This document shows positions 50,801 through 59,909 of a stretch of 64,000 nt of DNA, piece by piece (the stretch's first letter is position 1; each line of letters starts with the position of its first letter). The stretch comes from Cognataquiflexum rubidum (lineage in GTDB: Bacteria > Bacteroidota > Bacteroidia > Cytophagales > Cyclobacteriaceae), in the NCBI RefSeq assembly GCF_022538115.1, contig NZ_JAKZAL010000011.1:62001-126000 (forward strand), read 5' to 3'. A program made the position numbers and the translations under genes. The notes under the pieces are model-generated. The model did no database searches, had not been told where the DNA came from, and worked only from the letters and a program-made list of their open reading frames with translations.

Positions 50801-51560
50801 CCGCAATCCCCAAAGGTGAAAAAGTCATGTTTACAGTCATGGCCGGGGATTGAAAAATAACGTTTCCAAAATTTTGGTTTGTACTTCCTACCGTTGTGCC
50901 TGTGATGCCTGTCAGCCTTGTCGTTGAAGTCGGATTCCAAGTTGCAAAAGGAAGGGCAGTCCCATTTCTCGCATGTGTATATTCTGCATTTGGACCAAAG
51001 ACTATTTTGGCAGTGGCAGAGCTAGTGAAACTTCCTCCTGTATTGGTGATTTTGCCATTGATGGTGATCAATGTACCGGCATTACCTGTATTGATATTCC
51101 CGTTTGTTCCTAAAATCAATTCTCCGTCAATCACGGCGGAAGCGCTTGCCGCCAAAGTGATCCTGAGTCTGCTTGTCCCTCTAATGGTAAGTGTCGCTCC
51201 GGAATCTACGATCCAATCTACACCTGTTCCGTTGTTTATATTAAAATTCTGGTTATTGACAGTTGAGGCTAAAGTGATATTGGAATTATTGGTAATGATA
51301 AGCCCCCTGATAGTTTGGCTGGGTACTCCTGTGATGGTCAAGGTCTGACCGGAATTAAAGCGAAGAATATCCGTAGTTGCAGGAGTGGTTCTGGTAGGAG
51401 ACCAGTTGGAGCCGGTTGCCCAAGAACCATTGTTGGCACCGATCCAGGTATACGTCGTCTGTCCCCAAGACATCATGGGCATAAATGCTAGCAGTACCAA
51501 GCAGCAAATTTTTGCTGCCGGTACGCCTTTAAAAAACGATATGTTACTATCAGGTTGCAT
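47823..51560 (-). CDS. Large T9SS-sorted beta-helical surface protein
   Basis: A 1245-residue secreted protein with a signal peptide cleaved after SWGQ (about residue 34). Residues about 35-750 are Thr/Asn/Gly-rich parallel-beta-helix-like repeats. A middle region (about 750-1050) looks like a carbohydrate- or matrix-binding module with WxxxG and aromatic motifs. The last 85 residues are a T9SS type-A sorting domain: SPNPFRDSAKIRFFLPE, VYDLMGQVV, then SPGMYVIQLATNDYRFTQKLIKN-type end. This domain targets proteins through the type IX system to the cell surface. It is the first gene of the chaperone-usher cluster; an adhesin role is inferred. Confidence 0.82.
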   Translation of the reverse strand: MQPDSNISFFKGVPAAKICCLVLLAFMPMMSWGQTTYTWIGANNGSWATGSNWSPTRTTPATTDILRFNSGQTLTITGVPSQTIRGLIITNNSNITLASTVNNQNFNINNGTGVDWIVDSGATLTIRGTSRLRITLAASASAVIDGELILGTNGNINTGNAGTLITINGKITNTGGSFTSSATAKIVFGPNAEYTHARNGTALPFATWNPTSTTRLTGITGTTVGSTNQNFGNVIFQSPAMTVNMTFSPLGIAGNLIIQNGTATGEIRQGSAAYTIGGNFQISGGRYAIVNATGAQRSITVLGSATITGGLLNMSISNTAIGTLNIARDFTHTGGTINETATGSGRIIFNGNTTNPQTYTSGGTVTNVINYIVSTGAYVRPADSNTVFLGGGTFTLQTGATLGIKSAQGITTTGATGMVRVTGARSYNTGANYIYSGQTNQSSGNGLPTTVNSLTVENSGLTGNHTLSLFRNTAIVTNLSIIAGGLDLSTFTANRTVIGGTLTVADGALLRIGGTNSLPSNYTSHVIGCNSTIEYYGINQTVANINSPSTYGKLLLSGTGIKTLQVGTNTLCSDFEMSGTVSVTAVEGINFGGNVLIGAGTTFTGSGFTHQVAGNWNVEGVFIPGNGLVVFDQNGDANIAGGTFNSLRVSGTGLKTVTGNIEINGNFLVEGLVNISSPFTVTVRPSALMTIDNTASMTTSGSAKIVLNPAAVYLNFSSANPTLEVQQELTGNKGWRMMGSPVGTTYADILSNLESQGFPGSNNPAFQPNILWSDETDKGTSLQSWRKPAQISDAVPSGRGHYLYVFNGAERPSGGGNYSDVLPLTMAATGTEPNLANGIFDFGVTFTARDTNLVADAGELTEVNLADAGFNLIANPTASMIDFFSPTGWTKTNIDNTIYVWDPSTNSFLTHNGTLGTLENGRLAPYQAFWVKTNSENPVLQLTDNGVKTDVTKDFFGRKSVEEPFAIQLGVTGEEMQAESFISFGKDGKETIDPKDAFQLESLGNDWLFLYTYGSIRTGIPLVINNLPLIGEQEMVIPLHLAASKNGKAFKGSFLMNWTLPAELPNDKNIVLMDHLNEKAINMREQTAYSFDFQAPELPAKKARLSSNELELPKAIIFQSPYPTGEIHAKINSKSPTRPFTIYIGGAFKEDQIEYLPDFPKLFPVSPNPFRDSAKIRFFLPESAKAEILVYDLMGQVVGGFSATEYGTGIHELDWIPASNKLSPGMYVIQLATNDYRFTQKLIKN

Positions 51561-52560
51561 TTATTAAAATGAGGTTATATTTATTTTAATATTTTTCCAA
51601 CAAATCACAATATTTAACAAGAAGTCGATCGCTATACGTCAATCTATTTTGTCGATAAAGTTTTTCTAACAATTGGGGTAGACTATCCTATGGATAATCT
51701 TTGGAAATAAAGATGCTTTTTGAAGAAGAGGGTGATCTTCTTATTGATTCTTCCCAAATAGTAACAGGTGATTTACTTTTGGGAAGTCATAAAGGAAACT
51801 AGGGCTGGGGTGATTGTTCCTTACTTATTTCTTCTGAGGAATATCAAATTTTCCGATTCCTGAGAAGCCACTTTTTAAAATTCCACTATCGTTTAATCGA
51901 AGAGTTTTTTAAACCAAAGAGATATTCTTGCGAGATAATTTCTTGTTCTAAATGTGATGCAATATAAATACAAATATCAAAAACAAAACTTTTTATAATA
52001 AAATAAATAGAATGCTTATGATTTTGTATGTATTTTTAAATAATACCGTATTTTTAATATGTGACAATTATTGTATTAGCAAAATACTTATCTGCATTTT
52101 GTAGCAGAATTTTGACAGATTACCCTTGTGAAAAAAAATTTACCAAAAACATGCATTTTTTTTTCTGTTGGAAATTTTAAAGCTTAAAAAGGGTCTAAAA
52201 TCAACTCCTCTATCGGGTTTTAAAGCCATTTAAAAGTGATTTTTTGATAATGAAGTGCGTCCCAAAATTAACCAACGGAAGATTCAAAATAATAGAATGC
52301 TTATAGGGGAGAAACCTTTCAAATAGGAGTTCAAAATAGCTTTTGTCCTTTTTTTTATTTTGATATTATTATTTTTCAAAGAAAAAACTATGTAAAAAAA
52401 CAAAAGACCAAATCACCCAATTGAAAAGAGAATTCATTTGGGTAGCAGTTGGAAATCGAGGGAATCAACCCTTTTCCAATAGGACAGATAATTTACAAAT
52501 AATAGCAACAAGGTATCAGATAGGCAGTTTTGAAAGTAAATTTTATCAAAAATAGAAGAA
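51561..52560. other. 1-kb gene-free region between fibre cluster and signalling genes
   Basis: No credible gene is present. It is AT-rich with long T tracts. A 9-bp inverted repeat (CTTCCCAAA at 51750, TTTGGGAAG at 51778) could be an operator or weak hairpin. It must contain the promoter of the fibre operon (minus) and of the receiver gene (plus). No perfect TAnnTTTG with -33 partner was found. Confidence 0.6.
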
Positions 52561-52959
52561 ATGAATATTCTGCTCGTGGATGATAACCCTACCATCAGAT
52601 CTGAATTTTCCCGCTTCTTTACAGAAAATGGTCATCAGGTAACTGAAGCACAAAGCGGGAAAGATGGGATCGTTAAGTACTATACTATCGGTTCGACTTA
52701 TTTTGACATTATTGTCACGGATACAGTCCTGTGTGGAATGTCCGGAAAAGAGATGGCTGAAAGAATAAAATATAGCTATTTGGGAAGCAAAGTCCCAATC
52801 TTGGCCATTTCCCCAGACTTTGAGCAGGACTACCGTGCTAACGCTGATTCCATTTTCAGCCTCGTACTTCCCAAAGACATCAGCAAAGCCAAAATACTTG
52901 ACTTTTGCTTGTTAATGGCGGGACGGTCAAAATCACTTACGCTTTGTAGGGTAGTTTGA
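52561..52959 (+). CDS. Single-domain response regulator
   Basis: A 132-residue CheY-like receiver with no output domain. The acidic pair is in LLVDDNP (D7, D8), the phospho-acceptor is D54 (IIVTDTVL), the switch Ser is in ILAIS and the Lys is in VLPKD. It lacks the usual MPxMxG but has CGMSGKEM. It is convergent with the sensor kinase, overlapping it by 23 bases. It may relay phosphate to another protein; the partner is unknown. Confidence 0.85.
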   Translation: MNILLVDDNPTIRSEFSRFFTENGHQVTEAQSGKDGIVKYYTIGSTYFDIIVTDTVLCGMSGKEMAERIKYSYLGSKVPILAISPDFEQDYRANADSIFSLVLPKDISKAKILDFCLLMAGRSKSLTLCRVV

Positions 52960-55900
52960 CGGTAAATTCTGACCCTTCACTTAGCTCACTTTTGAAGCTC
53001 ATCTTACCACCCAACTTTTTGACAAATTCATAGACGATACTCAGGCCAAGGCCCGTCCCTTTGATGTTGGAGACGTTTTTGGATCTGAAAAAGGAATCGA
53101 AAATATACTTTTGGTCTTCTTTGGGAATTCCCACACCATAATCTCTGACGGAAATTTCAAAGGTTTTTGCCTTATATATCAGGGTAAGTTCAGGCGCTTG
53201 GTTCTCCGGCAATGAATATTTGAGGGCATTTTCGATGATGTTCTTGAAAACATGGGTAAGCCATACAGGATCGGAATAAATCAATTTTTCCTTTTCCGGA
53301 TAGTGTAGCTTAATCTTGTTTGCCAGGGTTTTTTGGTCGTTGAATTCCGAAATCAAAGAAGAAATAAATCCGATGATGTACAATGGTTGGGAGACAGATT
53401 TCACTTTCCCTTGTTCGTTTTTTTCCAGGATCAAAACATCATTGATCACATTGTTCAATCTCTTGATTTGATTCAATATGCGGTTCAGATGGGTTTCAAG
53501 CTGTTCTTTTGAAATCTGTACATCTTCTTTTTCCGACATCATCAGTAAAAGGTCCGTACTGCTCAGGATGGTGGATAAGGGTGTGCGAAACTCGTGGGAA
53601 GTCATAGATATAAATCTTGACTTCAACTGGTTCAATTCCTTTTCTTTTAAAATGGCTTTTTTCAGTTCCTTTATTCCTAGCTCCCTTTCTGTTACATCCC
53701 GCGAAGTGGCAAGAATAGAAAATACATTTCCTTTCTCATCTTTCAGAGGCTTAAGCAATACCTCAAGAAATACTGTTGTTCCGTTGTTTTTATGCTTATG
53801 GGGTAAGACTACTTTGGATTGGTTTCCGATCTGATTCTTGACATCAGGAACATTGAAGACCACTGCGGGTGATTTCCCCACCAACTCTGCAGGCGTGTAA
53901 CCCAACACTTTTTCTATTGAAGGAGAGATATACTGAAACACCATCTCTGTGTCATGGAGGGCGATAATATCACCCGTATTTTCGGAAAGCAACCGGTACA
54001 TTTCGTCTGCCTCCTTTCTCATCCTGTCAGATTCTTTCTTTCTTCTGTTGATCCGGATGGCCTGAATGAGGTTTGCATAACTGGAAACCAAAGGTTCCAA
54101 GAATTGCACATCTGACATCGAATAGTCCTGGGATTTATTGGCAAGCCCCATCAATCCGACGAATTCGTCACCTTTATAAACTGGAATACCGAGATATCTA
54201 TCCAATCTTGGATGTCCGTGTGGGGTTCCTCCAGCTCTGGGGTCAGCGTAGGCCTCGTTGGTAATTACGATTTTGCCAGTCCTGAGAGATTCTCCAAAGA
54301 GGGTATTCAGATTTCTGAACTCCAATCCAGTCCTATAATTTTGATTATAGAATTGTTTTGTCTCTTCAGACCACGCAATATTGGTCAGTGTGTGGGATTT
54401 GAGATATGGCAGGTTGTGCTCATCGTAAAGCACTTCCCCTATAAAGCCGAATTTACTTTCTGTGAGGTTGAGCATTTTATCCAGCAAAGTTTCCAAAGGA
54501 GAAATAAAATCCTCCTGAAGGAAAAAGCTGATCTGGGTTTCGTTGACCGCCTTCAATAATTCATTCAGCTTGTAAGCCTTTTCTTCAGCTTTTTTTCTGT
54601 CGCTGATATCAAAAAGCACCACTACCAAGGCATCCTCCCCCATAAATGGAATTCTATGAGAAGAAAGGCTGTACCATAATTCCAGTTGATTGCCCTGAAC
54701 CTGAAGCTTCACCTCGAGATTTTTGACATCCCCATGACGGACAAAATATTTCGAAAGCGGCACATCTTGATTCTCCAAAGCAAAAATCTCATCAAGGGTC
54801 AGGTTAAAAATCCCCTCACTTACATTGACACCCAAAATGTCCCTGAAATCCTTATTCAGGTAATAAATATCTCCTTGTTCGATAGAACAAATAATCAGTG
54901 GGAAAGGGATGTTTTCGGTTATGGTCCTGAATCTTTCTTCACTTTTCTGAAGGTTGATCTCTTTTGTCTTGAGCTCCGTCACATCAGTGAACCTTCCGTG
55001 AACTCTCAGATTTCTACCCTTGGTGTCTTTCTCCATCCAGGATTTTTCCTGCACCCATTTGAGTTCGCCCTGATTATTGATGACCCGATAGGTCATATCC
55101 AACGATCCCGTTTCAAAAAGTTTGGCGTCTGCTTTTTCAAGTAATAACCTGTCATTTGGGTGGGCAGCTTTTCTTCTAAAATCCTTATCATCGCAAAATT
55201 GGGATTTTTGAAACCCGAGGAGGGATATATTGTCAGAAAGAAAAACACATTCCCCGGTAGCTGCATCAAAGGTATACAAGGCGTCTTTTACCGTGTTGAT
55301 AATAGCCTGATTTCTTTTGTCACTTTCTTTTAATGCCTCAAGTCCCCTTTTTTCTTTGTCAATATCGATCAGTGTACCAAAAACCCCTGAGGCATTTCCT
55401 TTCTTATCCAGCATCAAAATGCCATCCATTTTGACCCAAATGGAATGTCTGTTTGCTGTTTTTAATTCAAGTTCTTTTTCAAACCTTGCTATTTTTTTTG
55501 AAATGATCTGTTCCATTTTGCTTTCCAAAGCTCCGGAGCAAGGTGCTTCCACAAAATCAAAAAATGATTTGCCGATCGAGTCATTTATAGAAAACCCTGT
55601 AATTCTTTCCCAGGTACTGTTGAGGAAATGAAGGTTCCCTTTTAAATCATACTTGAACACTACATCATTGATGTTGTTTACCAAAAATCGATAGTGCTTT
55701 TGGCTCTTTAGCAATCTTTTCTGTTGTCTTCGGACTAAGATGGTATTGCCTAAAGTGGAAGCAAAGGCATGTAACGCTGAGGCCTGTTCATTGGTAAACA
55801 AGTCCTCAGATTTACAATTGTCAAATCCGATAAATCCCCAAAAAAAATCGCCTGAAAAAATCGGGACAAACAGATAGGATAAAATCCCCTGCTCACTCAT

Positions 55901-56245
55901 GCTTTCATAAAAATCCTTATTGACAGTCTCCTTTACCAGTTCATTGATCACCTCGTTTTGACTTAGTCTAGCGACAATTTCGGGATAGATGGACCATGGA
56001 GCATTTTGGAGAAATTCAGAATCTATCTGTGGTGCAACTCCCTCTGCACACCATTCAAATTTGTAGGAAAACAACAATTCCCCATCTTCTGCAAAATGGT
56101 TTTTGAAAATGTAAATTCTATCCACCTCCGACGAACTCCCCAAAAAATAAAGAATGTAAGGAATAGCATCCTTCAAATTTGAATTGGACTGCAATATGTG
56201 GTAAGATTCTCCTATGGCTCCAAGGATGTTTGCACTTCGATTCAT
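52937..56245 (-). CDS. Multi-PAS/GAF sensor histidine kinase
   Basis: A 1102-residue soluble histidine kinase from the ATG at 56245. Domains in order: GAF (about 10-165), PAS (190-300), PAS/PAC (315-430), PAS (440-555), a second GAF (570-745), PAS (755-870), HisKA with phospho-acceptor His in SMTSHEFRTPLST (about 900), and HATPase_c with the N, G1 and G2 boxes (IIENALKY, DYGVGI, GTGLGLS). There is no membrane segment or receiver domain, so it senses a cytoplasmic signal. It is divergent from the LytTR regulator. The ligand is unknown. Confidence 0.9.
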   Translation of the reverse strand: MNRSANILGAIGESYHILQSNSNLKDAIPYILYFLGSSSEVDRIYIFKNHFAEDGELLFSYKFEWCAEGVAPQIDSEFLQNAPWSIYPEIVARLSQNEVINELVKETVNKDFYESMSEQGILSYLFVPIFSGDFFWGFIGFDNCKSEDLFTNEQASALHAFASTLGNTILVRRQQKRLLKSQKHYRFLVNNINDVVFKYDLKGNLHFLNSTWERITGFSINDSIGKSFFDFVEAPCSGALESKMEQIISKKIARFEKELELKTANRHSIWVKMDGILMLDKKGNASGVFGTLIDIDKEKRGLEALKESDKRNQAIINTVKDALYTFDAATGECVFLSDNISLLGFQKSQFCDDKDFRRKAAHPNDRLLLEKADAKLFETGSLDMTYRVINNQGELKWVQEKSWMEKDTKGRNLRVHGRFTDVTELKTKEINLQKSEERFRTITENIPFPLIICSIEQGDIYYLNKDFRDILGVNVSEGIFNLTLDEIFALENQDVPLSKYFVRHGDVKNLEVKLQVQGNQLELWYSLSSHRIPFMGEDALVVVLFDISDRKKAEEKAYKLNELLKAVNETQISFFLQEDFISPLETLLDKMLNLTESKFGFIGEVLYDEHNLPYLKSHTLTNIAWSEETKQFYNQNYRTGLEFRNLNTLFGESLRTGKIVITNEAYADPRAGGTPHGHPRLDRYLGIPVYKGDEFVGLMGLANKSQDYSMSDVQFLEPLVSSYANLIQAIRINRRKKESDRMRKEADEMYRLLSENTGDIIALHDTEMVFQYISPSIEKVLGYTPAELVGKSPAVVFNVPDVKNQIGNQSKVVLPHKHKNNGTTVFLEVLLKPLKDEKGNVFSILATSRDVTERELGIKELKKAILKEKELNQLKSRFISMTSHEFRTPLSTILSSTDLLLMMSEKEDVQISKEQLETHLNRILNQIKRLNNVINDVLILEKNEQGKVKSVSQPLYIIGFISSLISEFNDQKTLANKIKLHYPEKEKLIYSDPVWLTHVFKNIIENALKYSLPENQAPELTLIYKAKTFEISVRDYGVGIPKEDQKYIFDSFFRSKNVSNIKGTGLGLSIVYEFVKKLGGKMSFKSELSEGSEFTVKLPYKA

Positions 56246-56373
56246 ATTCTCAATGATTGTGAGGATGTAAATAAAATTCAATATATTTTAAATTCAATTC
56301 ACTTAATTAACATAAAAGTGCTTTTTGTTAAGATTTTCTAAATCAGAGGTTTTGGAATAATATATTGGTGACC

Positions 56374-57081
56374 ATGGAAAAGATATTGATTGTAGAAGAC
56401 GAACCAGAATTGGCCTTGAATATCAAAGATATCCTGGAGTTTATCGGTTATGAGGTGGCGGGAATTCTGGACAATGGGATAGAAGCGGTTGAGTTTTTGA
56501 CCCACCATCACGTGGACATGATTTTTATGGACATACAGATTAAAGGGGCAATTGACGGGGTAGAACTCTGCAAAAAAATCAAAGCAATAAAAAATATTCC
56601 TGTAGTCTATCTGACGGCTTTTTCGGATAAATCGATCTTGGACAAAATCGCTACCACGGATTACGAGGGATATATTCTAAAACCCTTTACCCTACAGGAA
56701 CTCCAATCCGCGGCTTACCTTGCATTAAAAAACCAATCAGAAAAGCCTATCCTCAACACTAAAAAGAATGTCTTTATCGTCAGAGACAAAGGCAACACCA
56801 TTCCACTTCAGTTTGATGAAATTCTGTTTTTCAAAGCAGACGGACTTTATACCAAAATCCAGACAAAGACCAAGGCATACGTGGCAAGAAACATCCTCAA
56901 AGACATGATCCAAGATCTTCCTGAGGATACCTTCGTCCGAGTTCATAAGTCATACACCATCAATTACAAAGAGGTCACTTCCTTTAATGCCAAAGAAATC
57001 CACATTGGGGATTATACCATTCCGCTGCGAAGAGGCTCTTTGAAGCAAATCAAAAAGCTGATAGAATTCGAAGCTTCTTGA
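56374..57081 (+). CDS. LytTR-family response regulator
   Basis: A 235-residue regulator from the ATG at 56374. The receiver domain (about 1-120) has VEDEPELA acids, phospho-acceptor Asp in MIFMDIQI and the Lys in YILKPFT. The LytTR DNA-binding domain (about 135-235) is shown by IVRDKGNTIPLQFDEILFFKAD, VRVHKSYTINYKEV and IPLRRGSL. It is divergent from the kinase, 128 bases away, and they are probably a cognate pair. Target genes are unknown; the fibre cluster nearby is a candidate. Confidence 0.92.
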   Translation: MEKILIVEDEPELALNIKDILEFIGYEVAGILDNGIEAVEFLTHHHVDMIFMDIQIKGAIDGVELCKKIKAIKNIPVVYLTAFSDKSILDKIATTDYEGYILKPFTLQELQSAAYLALKNQSEKPILNTKKNVFIVRDKGNTIPLQFDEILFFKADGLYTKIQTKTKAYVARNILKDMIQDLPEDTFVRVHKSYTINYKEVTSFNAKEIHIGDYTIPLRRGSLKQIKKLIEFEAS

Positions 57082-57147
57082 ATTTGGCAGCCTATCCCAT
57101 GGCTTACAAATTCATATTGGCTACCGCCCAGAAAATATATCAAAAAA

Positions 57148-57172
57148 AAAGCTACCCTCATCGGGCAGCTTT
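57148..57172 (-). terminator. Intrinsic terminator after the peroxiredoxin gene
   Basis: AAAGCTACCC and GGGCAGCTTT pair with one mismatch and a TCATC loop. On the minus strand a TTTTTTTG run follows. Confidence 0.75.
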
Positions 57173-57191
57173 CATTGTCAAGTGAATCCGG

Positions 57192-57839
57192 TTAGAGACT
57201 TTTTTTGGCAAGATAGAAATCGACCATTTCGTAATCGCTAGCTTCTCTTTCCTGCATTTCTGCAACGGTTTTTGGTGGCGGTACAATCACTTTTTGTCCA
57301 GGTCTCCAGTCCAAAGGCATGGCGACTTTATGCTTGTCGGCAGTCTGCAATGCAATAAGAACACGTTTGATCTCGTCCATATTTCTACCCACATTCAAAG
57401 GATAATACATGATCAGACGGATTTTACCATTTGGATCGATAAAGAATACAGCTCTTACCGCAGCAGTCTCACTTTCGCCGGGCTGAAGCATGCCATACAA
57501 TTTCGAGACTTTCATGTCGATGTCGGCGATGATCGGGAATTCGAATAGAATTCCGGAATTTTTGCGCACGTTATTGACCCAAGCAATATGTGAATGAATA
57601 GAGTCAATGCTCAATCCAATCAGCTTGGTGTCATTTTCTTCGAAGAATTTCTTTTCGAGGGCAAATCCGCTCATCTCTGTGGTACACACCGGTGTAAAAT
57701 CCGCGGGATGTGAAAATAGAATCGTCCATTTCCCTTTGATATAGTCAGAAAACTTGATCGGACCTGTGGTGGTCATCGCCGCAAAATCCGGGGCCATGTC
57801 CCCAATCCTTGGCATGGAATATATTTCTTGATCGCTCAT
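57192..57839 (-). CDS. 1-Cys peroxiredoxin (Prx6-type)
   Basis: A 215-residue peroxiredoxin with the peroxidatic Cys at C52 in HPADFTPVCTTE. The long C-terminal arm (WRPGQKVIVPPPKTVAEMQE) is typical of Prx6. The cognate resolving Cys is absent, making this a 1-Cys enzyme. It reduces hydroperoxides in the cytoplasm. It is transcribed in the same direction as the thioredoxin-like gene, 367 bases upstream, so probably on its own. Confidence 0.94.
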   Translation of the reverse strand: MSDQEIYSMPRIGDMAPDFAAMTTTGPIKFSDYIKGKWTILFSHPADFTPVCTTEMSGFALEKKFFEENDTKLIGLSIDSIHSHIAWVNNVRKNSGILFEFPIIADIDMKVSKLYGMLQPGESETAAVRAVFFIDPNGKIRLIMYYPLNVGRNMDEIKRVLIALQTADKHKVAMPLDWRPGQKVIVPPPKTVAEMQEREASDYEMVDFYLAKKSL

Positions 57840-58206
57840 AACACTTTAACTTAATTGTTTTTGATAGATCAAATTTCCAATTATTGTCAGCCAAAACATG
57901 TGATGAATGTTACTATGAGGATTTCATTTTAAAAAAACTGTTGGGACAACGATCATTATCCGAAGGGATTCTGTTTTTTTTAAAAAGTAAATGATTTTGA
58001 GAAGAAAAATCTGGGTGACCAAACAACTATCGCTGCTTATTACGCTTAAATCTGCAAAAATATCCCCTGAAATAAAACTCTAAAGCCCTCATTTTAAACC
58101 AAGTGACGAAAAAAGTAAACCAAGTCAACGTTTAAAAAAAGTTTTTGGCGGTTTTGGTCAAATCCTCAAAACAATGAAACCAAACACCCTTTAGGACCCT
58201 GCCAAA
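57840..58206. other. Gene-free gap
   Basis: A 367-base spacer between the peroxiredoxin and thioredoxin-like genes. No open frame, repeat or strong hairpin is seen; it presumably carries the peroxiredoxin promoter. Confidence 0.5.
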
Positions 58207-58542
58207 TCAACCAAACATCAAATTGTAATACCTTCCAATTTTTGTTCGCAATTCCCCCAAAGTCACCAATCCATTTGCCCTAAAAAATTCTTTTCCTTCA
58301 AAATAAACCAAGATTCCGGGCACAGCCATCATCCTAAGCTGTGCGGCCAGTTCTCTGTGTTGAATGGCTTCTAGAACGAGCAATTCCATTTCAGGAAATT
58401 CTGCCTTGACCATTTCTTGGACTTTGGGAAAAAGGCCGGTACAGACCCCGCACTTTTCTTGGAAAAAATATACCATCAAAGCGGGTTTGGCTTTCAGTAA
58501 TGATTCAAACTGTGCTGCATCGACTTTTTCACTTATTTCCAT
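58207..58542 (-). CDS. Thioredoxin-family protein
   Basis: A 111-residue thioredoxin-fold protein with a CGVC redox motif (C31-C34) in FFQEKCGVCTGLFPKV, and the cis-Pro in MAVPGILVYF. No signal peptide is present, so it is cytoplasmic. The motif differs from canonical CGPC, suggesting a specialised reductant. Its start overlaps the porin gene end by ten bases, so it is the last gene of the cytochrome-porin unit. Confidence 0.85.
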   Translation of the reverse strand: MEISEKVDAAQFESLLKAKPALMVYFFQEKCGVCTGLFPKVQEMVKAEFPEMELLVLEAIQHRELAAQLRMMAVPGILVYFEGKEFFRANGLVTLGELRTKIGRYYNLMFG

Positions 58543-59909
58543 TGGATCGTGTAGTTTACTATAAAATTGATGTGCACCATATTCACTTTGTTATAAATCC
58601 ACTGAGGCTTTAATTCTCCGGATAGCATGTTGATTTTACTCATCAGGATCAGGTGAAAATCCAGTCCCTTTCCCCAATCGGAAGGAGCATATTTTCCCCC
58701 AAAATTAAGTTGGGCATAAGAAGGAAAACCATATTTATTGATTTCAACTCTTGATGGTTCAGGGAGAAAATGAAGCCCTGCATAACCATAGACCTGAAAT
58801 CCGGATTTAAGGAAATTCCGCTGGTAATATGTCGTCAGTGCATCGACCTGGTTATAACCCTCATTTCTTTCTCTGGGGATAAAGGTAAAAAATGGGTCCC
58901 TTCCCCATTCTCTTGGACTGAGAAATCTCCCCTGCCCGTCGATCCGGGTGTAATTTGCCCACCATATCATCTTCGGATTCTTCAATCCAATCCTTCCGCT
59001 GAAAACAAAATTCAGGTCATCAGGATCTTTGTATTGCTTCAAAGGATCCGGATTCCCACCCTCTCCAACCCCGTGCTGGAGAATTACCTGCAGGCCGGTT
59101 ATCAGCTTGTTGGAAGTACCTTCCAATTCCCAATCATTGTTGACCTGAGAAAGCAGTGTGGATGAAATATTGTCGACATAGGTATGGTTGACTTGGATAA
59201 GCATGTCTTTGGTCACCCTGTGCTTCCAGTCCAATATGGTTACAAAGCCACTGTTCGTATTGCCTGTATAGCCTGAGGGTTTTCCCAAGACGCTCTGTCC
59301 TTCGGGATAAACTCCAATAGATTCGCCCACATCATACCAACCTGAAGTTGATCTAGGACTTATCCTTCCTATAAAATCCGCTGAAAACTGGTTTTTGGAA
59401 TCAGGTCTATAATTCGCGCTAAATCCCTCTACAAAAGTCGGGGATAATCTACCGTCTTGTGGATTGATAAATGGCATATTGATGCTCATTCTTCCCAAAA
59501 CGGCGGAAAACTTTTTGGAATTATAGCGGAGTTGCAGTTCTTCCAACTTTCCAAAAAACTTATCAGAAGGGTCATTGACATCAAACAGACCTACTTCATA
59601 CCTATTGAAATTGCCTGTCACCGGATCGCGCCCCGTCAGGTTTGAACTCGTAATATTGCCAAAAACGGTATATCGTCCAAGCAGGGAAAAGCCTTTATAG
59701 TCTTTTGTCTTCAGTTGGATAAAGGCGCTTTGACCCAAGGCATGGTCATCCTTGAATTCCTCCCAATAGCTCGTCGACATCCAAAACGAACGCAAGCCAA
59801 CCGTTCCCTGAATGAGGGCGGGCTTTTTGGACTTGAGAGAATCCTGCTCTTGGGCGTAGTTGACCTGACTAAATGAGGATAAAAAAATCAGTAAGATGAA
59901 AGCTTTCAT
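58533..59909 (-). CDS. OprD-like outer-membrane porin
   Basis: A 458-residue exported protein with a signal peptide cleaved after NYAQ. The mature part is an alternating-strand beta barrel (about 18 strands): SAFIQLKTKDYKGFSLLGRY, ELQLRYNSKKFSAVLGRMSI, and a terminal strand HINFIVNYTIQWK. The GRMSINMPFINPQDGRLSPT segment resembles the OprD/porin constriction region. It lies between the TsdA-like cytochrome (4-base overlap) and the thioredoxin-like gene. It probably lets a small sulfur anion or organic acid through the outer membrane; that is inference. Confidence 0.8.
   Translation of the reverse strand: MKAFILLIFLSSFSQVNYAQEQDSLKSKKPALIQGTVGLRSFWMSTSYWEEFKDDHALGQSAFIQLKTKDYKGFSLLGRYTVFGNITSSNLTGRDPVTGNFNRYEVGLFDVNDPSDKFFGKLEELQLRYNSKKFSAVLGRMSINMPFINPQDGRLSPTFVEGFSANYRPDSKNQFSADFIGRISPRSTSGWYDVGESIGVYPEGQSVLGKPSGYTGNTNSGFVTILDWKHRVTKDMLIQVNHTYVDNISSTLLSQVNNDWELEGTSNKLITGLQVILQHGVGEGGNPDPLKQYKDPDDLNFVFSGRIGLKNPKMIWWANYTRIDGQGRFLSPREWGRDPFFTFIPRERNEGYNQVDALTTYYQRNFLKSGFQVYGYAGLHFLPEPSRVEINKYGFPSYAQLNFGGKYAPSDWGKGLDFHLILMSKINMLSGELKPQWIYNKVNMVHINFIVNYTIQWK

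Noticed and set aside
50500-51348. Plus-strand hydrophobic frames opposite the T9SS protein
   Set aside because: They are the complement of Thr/Asn/Gly-rich repeats, which reads as Val/Leu/Pro-rich; no gene features.
51714-51802. Short frame in the 1-kb gap
   Set aside because: Only 29 codons, no conserved pattern, and it overlaps an inverted repeat.
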